DNA of 5,244 nt from Accumulibacter sp964428215 (GTDB lineage Bacteria > Pseudomonadota > Gammaproteobacteria > Burkholderiales > Rhodocyclaceae): positions 1 through 5,244 of the forward strand of contig CAYRXO010000214.1 of assembly GCA_964428215.1 (NCBI GenBank), written 5' to 3'. The notes under the pieces are model-generated. The model had not been told where the DNA came from and made no database searches. It worked only from the letters and a program-made list of their open reading frames with translations. The position numbers and the translations under genes are program-made. Numbering within the stretch: the stretch's first letter is position 1; the number at the start of each line of letters is the position of its first letter. Positions 1 to 5,244 of this stretch are shown here, piece after piece.

Positions 1-609
1 GGCTTTGAGGCGTTCGATTTTGCTGGTCGACGATGAAATCACCGTCACGTGCGCACCGACCAACTTGGCGAAGCTGAGTGCGAACAACGCCACGCCACCG
101 GAGCCTTGCACCAGCACATGCTCGCCGGGTCTGACGGCGCCTTCCGTCACCACCGCACTCCAGGCGGTCAACGCGGCACAAGGCAAGGCAGCGGCTTCGA
201 GATCATCGAGATACGACGGGACTTGCACCACCCCTTGCTCCGGCAGGCACATCAGCTCGCACATCGTGCCGTCCAGCGGCGCTCCCAGCGAACGGCCGAG
301 ACGAAGCGCGTCCGGCTCGCCGGCGATCCAGTCCTGGAAAAAGATCGGACACACCCGATCGCCGACTTTGACCCGGCTGACGCCAGATCCCAACTCGATG
401 ACTTCGCCCACTCCGTCGGAAACCGGAATCAGCGGCAAGCTGCCGGTCAGATTGCCGTAACCGCGTTCGGGGACGACCAGATCGCGATAGTTCAATGATG
501 AAGCCCGCATACGCAACAACACCTGCCCCGCTTGCGGTTTCGGCTCGGGCCGCTCGGCCAGTTGCAAGTGATCGAATCCCCAATCATCCTGAATCTGAAA
601 AACGCGCAT
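1..609 (-). CDS. Zinc-less medium-chain dehydrogenase/reductase (quinone oxidoreductase-like), 3' end outside window
   Basis: The first 203 codons are open to the window edge; family members are usually about 330-340 residues, so roughly the last 40% is missing. A GroES-like N-terminal domain carries the SLNYRDL segment (residues 38-44), a PVSDGVGEV turn (62-70) and KVGDRV (81-86). The nucleotide-binding Rossmann domain then opens with VLVQGSGGVALFAL (165-178), the glycine-rich loop of this superfamily. True zinc alcohol dehydrogenases have a Cys near residue 40 and a GHE motif; here these are N-Y-R-D and S-D-G, so no catalytic zinc is expected. The protein is probably a cytosolic NAD(P)H-dependent oxidoreductase of the Qor/MDR7-like group; its substrate cannot be read from sequence. 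The ATG at 609 is supported by GGGAGA (complement of 615-620), five bases upstream. It lies 135 bases downstream of the protease gene, past a likely terminator, so it probably has its own promoter. Confidence 0.88.
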   Translation of the reverse strand, partial: MRVFQIQDDWGFDHLQLAERPEPKPQAGQVLLRMRASSLNYRDLVVPERGYGNLTGSLPLIPVSDGVGEVIELGSGVSRVKVGDRVCPIFFQDWIAGEPDALRLGRSLGAPLDGTMCELMCLPEQGVVQVPSYLDDLEAAALPCAALTAWSAVVTEGAVRPGEHVLVQGSGGVALFALSFAKLVGAHVTVISSSTSKIERLKA

Positions 610-659
610 CACTGTCTCCCGTTCATTCATTCAAAAATGCAAGCCAAATCAGTGGGCAA

Positions 660-672
660 AAATGGCCCATTT
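660..672. promoter_or_regulatory. Small palindrome upstream of the reductase gene
   Basis: AAATGG-C-CCATTT is a perfect inverted repeat of six base pairs around one central base, centred 57 bases upstream of the reductase start codon. It lies between the putative protease terminator and the reductase, where a promoter for the reductase should be. It could be an operator half-site pair. A second, overlapping pairing (TGGGC 653-657 with GCCCA 665-669) is also possible, so the site may instead fold in RNA. No convincing -35/-10 pair was found next to it. Function is inferred from position only. Confidence 0.25.
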
Positions 673-683
673 CATAGCACGAC

Positions 684-721
684 AAGGAAGAAAATCAGCC
701 AGCGGCCGCTACTCCTGGCTG
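684..721 (-). terminator. Probable intrinsic terminator of the HtrA-like protease gene
   Basis: Read on the minus strand, CAGCCAG (complement of 715-721) pairs perfectly with CTGGCTG (complement of 696-702) across a 12-base GC-rich loop. The stem is followed directly by ATTTTCTTCCTT. The stem begins 23 bases after the protease stop codon, a normal position for a Rho-independent terminator. The loop contains a GCGGCCGC palindrome that could form an alternative inner pairing, and the T-run is interrupted by cytosines, so efficiency may be moderate. Confidence 0.5.
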
Positions 722-744
722 GTCGAGAACGGATCGTCCCGTCT

Positions 745-1875
745 TCACTCGCCCGGCTGCAAGGTCACCGGCAGCATGATTTTCTGCCCGTCGCGCAAGA
801 CTTCGAGGGTCACCGTTTCGCCGACCCGATGGTCATCGAGGCGTGCCAGCAGCTTGGCGACCGTATCGACGGGTTTGCCATCGAGTCCGACGATCACGTC
901 ACCGGCGCTGAGCATGCCGTCGGGTGATACGGTTGCGCCGCGCAGCCCCGCCGTCGCGGCTGCCGAGTCGGGTGCGACACGCAGCACGACGACCCCTTCG
1001 ACGGCCAGCAAGCGTTTCAACCGCGTATTCAGGTTCTCATCGATGGCAATACCCAAGGCCGGACGAATATATCGACCGCCAGCGATCAATTGAGGAACGA
1101 CGCGATTGACGGTATCGACCGGCACCGCGAAACCGATGCCGGCGCTGGCCCCGCTCGGGCTGTAAATGGCGGTATTGATGCCGATCAGTCGGCCGGCCGA
1201 ATCGAGCAACGGACCGCCGGAGTTACCCGGATTGATCGCCGCATCGGTCTGGATCAGATGTTCGATGGTCTGACCGTTTTCGCCGCCCAGCGAACGGTCG
1301 AGCGCCGATACGATCCCGCTGGTCAAGGTCCAGTCGAGTCCGAAGGGATTACCGATGGCAAAAACTTTCTGGCCGACTTTCAGGTCGGCGCTGCTGCCGA
1401 CGGGCACCGGCGGCGGCCGCTTGAAACCGACGCCGATGCGCAGCACGGCGATGTCGTGCGCCGGTGACGCGCCGACCAGCGCCGCCCGATAATCGCGCCC
1501 ATCAGCGAGTTTGACCGACGCCTGGCTGGTGTTCTGAATGACATGATAATTGGTGACCACGTGTCCGGCGTCATCCCAGATGAAACCGGAACCGGACCCC
1601 TGCGGCACGGTAAACACGTTGCGGGTCCAGAAATCGCGTACCTGCGCTTTGGTAGTGATGAAAACCACCGAATCGCGACTGTTCTCGAACAGCGAAATCG
1701 TTGCTTTTTCGTCTTCGGCGATATCGCCACGCGCAGTCACCGTGCGTGGCGCCACATTTTCGCGCGGAATCAGACCATCGACCAGCACGGGGGCTGCGCG
1801 CCACAAGACGATCAACAAGGCCGCCGCCAGGGTCAACCACAGCAGACGCGCGAAAAAGTTATCTCGAACGGGCAT
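745..1875 (-). CDS. Membrane-anchored HtrA/Deg-type trypsin-like serine protease with one PDZ domain
   Basis: A 376-residue S1C-family endopeptidase likely to act in the periplasm on misfolded or signalling proteins. Residues 8-25 form one hydrophobic segment with flanking arginines and no obvious signal-peptidase site, so it is probably an uncleaved inner-membrane anchor. The protease domain covers about 60-265. The catalytic triad is His111 in TNYHVI, Asp141 in HDIAVLRI and Ser219 in NPGNSGGPL, with the oxyanion loop intact. One PDZ domain follows (about 270-372). The SGSGF entry, the NPFGLDWTLT segment and the long loop in the PDZ domain (about 311-325) resemble cyanobacterial HhoA and plant Deg1 more than E. 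coli DegS, though size and anchor are DegS-like. I therefore give no gene symbol. The ATG at 1875 has AAGGAG (complement of 1884-1889) eight bases upstream. A likely terminator follows. No sigma-E-type promoter was recognised in the 112-base gap upstream. Confidence 0.95.
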   Translation of the reverse strand: MPVRDNFFARLLWLTLAAALLIVLWRAAPVLVDGLIPRENVAPRTVTARGDIAEDEKATISLFENSRDSVVFITTKAQVRDFWTRNVFTVPQGSGSGFIWDDAGHVVTNYHVIQNTSQASVKLADGRDYRAALVGASPAHDIAVLRIGVGFKRPPPVPVGSSADLKVGQKVFAIGNPFGLDWTLTSGIVSALDRSLGGENGQTIEHLIQTDAAINPGNSGGPLLDSAGRLIGINTAIYSPSGASAGIGFAVPVDTVNRVVPQLIAGGRYIRPALGIAIDENLNTRLKRLLAVEGVVVLRVAPDSAAATAGLRGATVSPDGMLSAGDVIVGLDGKPVDTVAKLLARLDDHRVGETVTLEVLRDGQKIMLPVTLQPGE

Positions 1876-1941
1876 TGCCCACTCTCCTTGCGATCAATTC
1901 CATCTCTGAATGGACTGGTCCTGGGCAGCAGAACGCTGCTT

Positions 1942-1967
1942 TTGGCGTCAATTTATCCGTTGGCGTC
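1942..1967. repeat. Direct repeat of TTGGCGTC upstream of the protease gene
   Basis: TTGGCGTC occurs at 1942-1949 and again at 1960-1967, 18 bases apart start to start, in the 112-base gap between the ligase stop and the protease start. It lies 67-92 bases upstream of the protease ATG. Two same-face direct repeats at this distance could be a regulator-binding site, but an 8-base repeat can also arise by chance. Confidence 0.3.
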
Positions 1968-1987
1968 CGATTGATTAACCGGGGCAA

Positions 1988-3526
1988 TCACTCGCCGCCA
2001 CCGTGTTCCGCCGCGTATGTCTCACGCATCGTGCGCTTGAGAGTTTTGCCGGCGGCGTTGCGTGGAAAATCCTTCAGGATCACCACTTCATGCAGGCGCT
2101 GGAAACGTGCACCGACGCGCGCGTTGATCCATTCGCGCAATTCCTCGGCGGTAGCCGTCGCGTCGCGTTGCAGCACCACCGCAGCCACCGGCGTTTCACC
2201 CCATTTCTCGTGTTCGACACCGAAAACGGCCACCTCGAGGATCGCCGGATGGCGCGTAGCGACTTCCTCGATATCGCGCGGGTAAATCTTGACCCCACCG
2301 CTATCGATCATGTCTTTCTTGCGGTCGACCAGGTAGAGATAACCTTCCGCATCGGCGTATCCCAGATCGCCGGTGAACAGCCAGTCATCGCGCAATGCCT
2401 GCGCCGTCAGATCGGGGCGGCCGTAATAGCCGGACATCAGGGACGGTCCGCGGCCGACGATTTCGCCCACCTCACCGGGTGGCAGATCGGTACCGTCTTC
2501 ACCGACGATGCGCATTTCGTAGAAATAAGGTGGCGAACCGACCGAGCCCGCTTTGCGTTGCGACTGCGTTTTGTCGAGGATGGTCCAGAATCCTTCGGTC
2601 AGACCATAGAGTTCATAGAAACGGTTCGGCAGCAGCCGGTTCAACTGATCCTTGTGTTCCTGGTACAGCGGCGCGCCGAGCGAGAGGATCATTTCCAGCG
2701 AGGCGAGTTTTCCCGGCGAGAAATTCGGCGCGTTGAGCACGGCGATGATCTGCGCCGGCACCATCATCGTGTGCGTCACCTTTTCGCGGGCAATGATTTC
2801 GATCGCTTCGGCGGCATCGAACTGCCGTTGCAGGACATAACGCGCACCGAGATAGAAACAGGGCATCAAGGTGACGAAAGCGCCGTTGAAAACGATCGCG
2901 CCGGTATGCAGAATCACCGATTCGGGGCTTATCCGCCACGTCGAAGCAAACAAAGTGCAATACATCGAACGGACGAAGTGGCTGTGCATGATGCCTTTCG
3001 GCAAGCCGGTCGTACCGCTGGTGTACATGATGTTGAACAAATCGTCGGCACGGGTGGCCACCGGTGCCGGCAGACCGTCCGGGAAATCGGCCAGCCGTCG
3101 CTGGTAATCAGCATAATCACCCGCCGCGCCATCGACCAGCAAGATGCGCTCGGCTGACAATTGCGGCAACTCGTGGCGAACTTCGTCGATCATCGCTGCC
3201 ATCGAGCGTTGAGTGATCAGGCAACGTGCTCCCGAATCGTTGAGCAGGCTGGCCAATCCGGTAGGCATCAATAGTGGACTCAGCGGCACCAATACCGCCC
3301 CGATCGATGGAATCGCCCAATAAATCTCGAGCAACTCGCTGCAATTGGCCAGCACGGTCGCGACACGATCGCCTTTCTCGATTCCCAGGCTTTGCAGCAG
3401 CCGGGCACAGCGCCCGACGCGCGCTTCGAACTGGCGCCAGGTCAAGCGCTGCTCTTCGAAAACAATCGCAACTTGTTCCGGCTTGAAGCGAGCGTGGTGT
3501 CTGACCACATTGGCTAGTTGCAACAT
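1988..3526 (-). CDS. AMP-binding acyl-CoA ligase (fatty-acid/carboxylate--CoA ligase family)
   Basis: A full-length 512-residue member of the class I adenylate-forming superfamily. These enzymes activate a carboxylic acid with ATP to an acyl-adenylate and transfer it to CoA. All core motifs are visible: the phosphate-binding loop YTSGTTGLPKG (168-178), the YGLTEG motif (307-312), the TGD aspartate (Asp387), the hinge and A8 region DRKKDMIDSGG (401-411) followed by KIYPRDIEE, and the C-terminal PRNAAGK with catalytic Lys494. No membrane segment or carrier domain is evident, so a cytosolic CoA ligase is likely. The stretch HTGAIVFNGAFVTL (207-220) falls in the acyl-binding region, but chain length or ring preference cannot be deduced. 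The ATG at 3526 has AGGAG (complement of 3532-3536) five bases upstream. It is divergent from the PhaC-like gene, which suggests, without proving, a role in feeding acyl-CoA to that protein. Confidence 0.95.
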   Translation of the reverse strand: MLQLANVVRHHARFKPEQVAIVFEEQRLTWRQFEARVGRCARLLQSLGIEKGDRVATVLANCSELLEIYWAIPSIGAVLVPLSPLLMPTGLASLLNDSGARCLITQRSMAAMIDEVRHELPQLSAERILLVDGAAGDYADYQRRLADFPDGLPAPVATRADDLFNIMYTSGTTGLPKGIMHSHFVRSMYCTLFASTWRISPESVILHTGAIVFNGAFVTLMPCFYLGARYVLQRQFDAAEAIEIIAREKVTHTMMVPAQIIAVLNAPNFSPGKLASLEMILSLGAPLYQEHKDQLNRLLPNRFYELYGLTEGFWTILDKTQSQRKAGSVGSPPYFYEMRIVGEDGTDLPPGEVGEIVGRGPSLMSGYYGRPDLTAQALRDDWLFTGDLGYADAEGYLYLVDRKKDMIDSGGVKIYPRDIEEVATRHPAILEVAVFGVEHEKWGETPVAAVVLQRDATATAEELREWINARVGARFQRLHEVVILKDFPRNAAGKTLKRTMRETYAAEHGGGE

Positions 3527-3663
3527 CTTCTCTCCTGATGTTCAGATCGGTCGCCCGGCAGGCATTCGCCAGGCCGATAGTCGATAACAATCGTTTCAGC
3601 GGCCGCCCCCGGAACCGGGAACGTCTGCCAGCCCGCGACTGCCGCGCATAACGCAATGCAACA

Positions 3664-3691
3664 ATTATTGGCTTAAACTGGGAATGGCCAA
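3664..3691 (-). promoter_or_regulatory. Possible sigma-70-type promoter of the ligase gene overlapping an inverted repeat
   Basis: On the minus strand, TTGGCC (complement of 3686-3691) could serve as -35 and AATAAT (complement of 3664-3669) as -10, with a 16-base spacer. The predicted start is about 130 bases before the ligase ATG. The same span contains TTGGC (3668-3672) and GCCAA (3687-3691) as an inverted repeat with a 14-base spacer, so a regulator bound here could cover both promoter elements. The match is only approximate and was found by eye. Confidence 0.25.
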
Positions 3692-3829
3692 GCCGGATCG
3701 ATGACCGTGGCCTCCTCTCGCATACGGCGATTGTCCTGCGCCGGCAGCGTCGTTGCAAGATGCGAACGACCATAATTCTTTCGGGTGAAGACATTGAACA
3801 ATTTTTTGCCGGACGGCCAGCAAGGAAAC

Positions 3830-3852
3830 TTGCAGCGGGTGCAACAAATGCA
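3830..3852. promoter_or_regulatory. TGCA cluster with 9-base spacing and inverted repeat; candidate operator
   Basis: TGCA occurs at 3831-3834, 3840-3843 and 3849-3852, exactly nine bases apart. The first two form a perfect inverted repeat TTGCA-N5-TGCAA (3830-3844). Further TGCA copies lie nearby at 3754 and 3880. TGC-rich, GCA-symmetrical sites are known targets of PhaR, the repressor of PHA granule genes, so a PhaR-like site next to a PhaC-like gene is a reasonable guess. The site is 434 bases upstream of that gene's start, however, and only 16 bases from the small ORF at 3868, so its target is uncertain. Confidence 0.35.
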
Positions 3853-3867
3853 GCGCAGAGGAGTAAA

Positions 3868-4020
3868 ATGATTGTGCGGTGCAGAATGTCTCCGCAAGAC
3901 CAATTTCTTCGACAGCATCTTTTTCTTGCCGACTGGCCGCTTGCTTTGCTCCGCAGAAAAGCAAAACCCATGAACGGAACGCGCTACCTGCAGACGATCG
4001 GAGAGCTTTCGACAAGATGA
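3868..4020 (+). CDS. Possible small protein of 50 residues
   Basis: This short ORF is supported mainly by its start. AGAGGAG (3857-3863) is one of the best Shine-Dalgarno matches in the window and sits at a usable distance before the ATG at 3868. The product is basic, with many Arg and Lys, and has one moderately hydrophobic stretch (HLFLADWPLALL, about residues 17-28) but no clear membrane helix or signal peptide. I recognise no family. The frame stays open for 36 further codons upstream, to an ATG at 3760 with no ribosome-binding site, which is typical of a random frame. It may be a genuine small protein, a leader peptide for the transcript ending at 4257, or chance. Confidence 0.25.
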   Translation: MIVRCRMSPQDQFLRQHLFLADWPLALLRRKAKPMNGTRYLQTIGELSTR

Positions 4021-4136
4021 TTTCTGGCAAACCACCGCTGGCGGCAAAGTACAGCGACAAGCAGCCGAAGTCCGTCGAACCCAGCCGGATGCGGCCACTG
4101 ATCAGCCAGGCGCCAATCCGACTGCCGCACGCCATC

Positions 4137-4150
4137 CCCCGCTCCGGGGC
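4137..4150 (+). promoter_or_regulatory. Possible leader hairpin that competes with the downstream terminator
   Basis: CCCCG (4137-4141) pairs with CGGGG (4145-4149) across a three-base loop. The right arm plus one base, CGGGGC (4145-4150), is also the exact complement of GCCCCG (4235-4240), which contains the left arm of the terminator hairpin. If both lie on one transcript, the second pairing would block terminator formation, the layout of an attenuator. Pairings this short and GC-rich can occur by chance, and no known riboswitch class was recognised. Confidence 0.2.
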
Positions 4151-4232
4151 AGCCAGTCCAGTTTTGATTCAAATCGTTGCCCACGACGAAATAACAGCGA
4201 AGAGCATTCGGCGAGGTCAAGATCATCGTGGA

Positions 4233-4257
4233 TCGCCCCGAGGGGCGGATTCTTTTT
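4233..4257 (+). terminator. Intrinsic terminator-like hairpin in the leader of the PhaC-like gene
   Basis: CGCCC (4234-4238) pairs with GGGCG (4243-4247) across a CGAG loop, with a further U-G pair outside. The tract TTCTTTTT (4250-4257) follows almost directly. This is a compact, strong-looking Rho-independent terminator on the plus strand. No recognised plus-strand gene precedes it, and the ribosome-binding site of the PhaC-like gene begins only 16 bases after the T-run. It is therefore either the end of an unannotated short transcript or an attenuator. Confidence 0.6.
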
Positions 4258-4273
4258 AATTATCGTTCTATCC

Positions 4274-4278
4274 GGAGG
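4274..4278 (+). promoter_or_regulatory. Shine-Dalgarno sequence of the PhaC-like gene
   Basis: GGAGG lies seven bases before the ATG at 4286 and fixes this start against the internal ATG eight codons later (4307). It is outside the terminator hairpin, so folding of that hairpin would not hide it; any control would act on transcription rather than ribosome access. Confidence 0.85.
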
Positions 4279-4285
4279 TTGGAAA

Positions 4286-5244
4286 ATGTTTGCACTGCTA
4301 AGAGAAATGCCCGATTTCACGACGAGCTGGTGGCGTTACACCCTGGCGATGATGCGCGCCTCGAACCGCGAAATCAGTGAATTCAACGACAACCTTTTCA
4401 TTGCCGCGCATATCGCGATGACCGCGGCGCGCGACAATCCGTTGAGCATGATGGAGACCCTTGAAATCATCGAGCACAACGCCGGCATGGCCCGCAAAGG
4501 ACTCGCCGGCATGCAGGACAAGGTTGCCGATTACGCCTTCGACCAGATCGAGGAAGCCTCGCGCGCCTTCCTCAACTCGCTGCTGAAATCGGACGGCGAG
4601 AAGCTGAGCGGTTATATGCGCCGCGAAGCGGAAATCATGGAATCGGTTTCCAACTTCAACGAGCAGATCGAAGCCATCGCCGACGAATTCGGTTTCCATT
4701 TCAACACCTCGAATTACAAGCTGGTCTTTGAAACCGACTGCTTCGAGTTGTATCAAGTACTGCCGCTCAAAAAAGATGTCGAAGTACGCAGCGACCTCAA
4801 GCCGGTGATGCTCGTCCCGCCGTACATGCTCGGCGTGCACATCCTGTCCTTCCTGCCGTATGAGAACAAGAGCTACAGCCATTCGTTCGCCAACGAAGGC
4901 ATCCCGACCTACGTCCGCGTCGTCAAGGACATCATGACCAATGAAAAAGTCCAGACGATGACGCCCGATCAGGACTGCGAACAGACCTACGAATTGCTGG
5001 CCAAGATCAAGGAACTCAACGGCGGCAAGAAAGTCACCCTCAACGGCACCTGCCAGGGAGGTTACATCTGCATGATGAACATTCTGTCCGGTAAGTTGCA
5101 GGACGTTTGCGACGCCCTGATCACCAACGTGACGCCGGTCGACGGCACCTACAGCGCGGCAATCAGCGGCATGCCGACGATGCACCACGATTTCATCACC
5201 ACCACCCTGCCGAGCGGCAACAAAGTCGCCAACGGCTACCTGCT
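4286..5244 (+). CDS. PHA synthase (PhaC)-like alpha/beta-hydrolase, divergent, 3' end outside window
   Basis: The first 319 codons are open to the window edge. From about residue 152, CFELYQVLPLKKDVEV then KPVMLVPPYMLGVHIL matches the start of the PhaC catalytic domain, where synthases have a similar leading strand and VPPxxN loop. The nucleophile box is NGTCQGGYICM with Cys256, the G-x-C-x-G-G form of PHA synthases rather than the serine of ordinary lipases. It is followed by ALITNVTPVDGT, close to class III synthases (VTMVTPVD-like). The family's catalytic Asp and His would lie beyond the window. Departures are clear: the usual S-W-x-NP segment before the box is replaced by YVRVVKDI (about 210-217), and residues 1-150 are helical, Met-rich and coiled-coil-like (for example 112-136) without a recognisable PhaC N-terminal domain. 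It could polymerise or depolymerise hydroxyacyl units, or be a non-PHA acyltransferase or hydrolase. A terminator-like hairpin precedes it. Confidence 0.85.
   Translation, partial: MFALLREMPDFTTSWWRYTLAMMRASNREISEFNDNLFIAAHIAMTAARDNPLSMMETLEIIEHNAGMARKGLAGMQDKVADYAFDQIEEASRAFLNSLLKSDGEKLSGYMRREAEIMESVSNFNEQIEAIADEFGFHFNTSNYKLVFETDCFELYQVLPLKKDVEVRSDLKPVMLVPPYMLGVHILSFLPYENKSYSHSFANEGIPTYVRVVKDIMTNEKVQTMTPDQDCEQTYELLAKIKELNGGKKVTLNGTCQGGYICMMNILSGKLQDVCDALITNVTPVDGTYSAAISGMPTMHHDFITTTLPSGNKVANGYL

Larger units (their letters stand above)
3527..4285. other. 759-base divergent intergenic region
   Basis: This gap lies between the divergently transcribed ligase and PhaC-like genes. Reading frames covering it on either strand show no recognisable domain, and most overlap one another in conflicting frames. 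Within it I can support a weak minus-strand promoter candidate, a TGCA repeat cluster, one 50-codon ORF with a good ribosome-binding site, and a plus-strand terminator-like hairpin close to the PhaC-like start; each is listed separately. A CATAAT at 3771-3776 resembles a plus-strand -10 box but has no good -35 partner. No convincing promoter for the PhaC-like gene was found. The size is generous for a simple divergent promoter, leaving room for a small RNA or a long leader. Confidence 0.6.

Noticed and set aside
1927..1943. Small hairpin AGCAG-AACG-CTGCT followed by TTT
   Set aside because: The T-run lies on the plus strand, where no gene ends; it cannot terminate the minus-strand ligase, and a five-pair stem is weak.
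2003..3157. 384-codon plus-strand ORF opposite the acyl-CoA ligase
   Set aside because: It is antisense to a complete ligase with all core motifs, is rich in Arg/His/Asp, and shows no domain.
3931..3948. Sigma-54-like promoter (TGGCC...TTTGCT)
   Set aside because: The GG and GC elements are 11 rather than 10 bases apart, and the -24 element is weak.
3117..3971. 284-codon minus-strand ORF overlapping the ligase start and the gap
   Set aside because: It overlaps the ligase N-terminus in another frame, is Arg/Ser-rich, and has no recognisable motif.
3665..4135. 156- and 141-codon minus-strand ORFs within the divergent gap
   Set aside because: They overlap each other in different frames and their products show no domain or convincing start signal.
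3879..4259. 126-codon plus-strand ORF in the divergent gap
   Set aside because: It runs through the terminator hairpin to a stop inside the T-rich tract, and its start has no ribosome-binding site of its own. The 50-codon frame with the strong Shine-Dalgarno is the better candidate.
4298..5188. 296-codon minus-strand ORF opposite the PhaC-like gene
   Set aside because: It is antisense to a gene with clear PhaC-family motifs, its product is a low-information Val/His/Asp-rich sequence typical of GC-rich complements, and I see no recognisable domain.

Overview
The window looks like a GC-rich proteobacterial chromosome. A beta- or gammaproteobacterium that makes polyhydroxyalkanoate (PHA) would fit, but no gene here fixes the genus. 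I see no phage, insertion sequence, CRISPR, tRNA or rRNA.

Layout. Three genes lie on the minus strand. Read in their own direction they are: an AMP-binding acyl-CoA ligase (3526 to 1988), a membrane-anchored HtrA/Deg-type serine protease with one PDZ domain (1875 to 745), and the N-terminal 203 codons of a zinc-less medium-chain dehydrogenase/reductase of the quinone-oxidoreductase type (609 to 1, running off the window). Gaps of 112 and 135 bases separate them, and a plausible intrinsic terminator (684-721) follows the protease. They therefore look like separate or loosely linked units rather than a tight operon. On the plus strand, after a 759-base divergent gap, a gene starts at 4286 and runs off the right edge. 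It resembles the PHA synthase (PhaC) alpha/beta-hydrolase family, with a GTCQGG nucleophile box, but has an unusual helical N-terminus and lacks the usual W-x-NP segment.

The 3527-4285 gap is the least explained part. It holds three evenly spaced TGCA tetranucleotides with a perfect inverted repeat, a 50-codon ORF with a strong Shine-Dalgarno sequence, and a strong plus-strand terminator-like hairpin. That hairpin ends 16 bases before the Shine-Dalgarno of the PhaC-like gene. An upstream GC-rich hairpin could pair alternatively with the terminator arm. Together these suggest either premature termination (attenuation) in the leader of the PhaC-like gene, or a short independent transcript ending there.

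Working together (inference): the ligase makes acyl-CoA from free acids and the PhaC-like protein could act on acyl-CoA or polyester. The reductase and protease have no sequence-evident link to this beyond adjacency.
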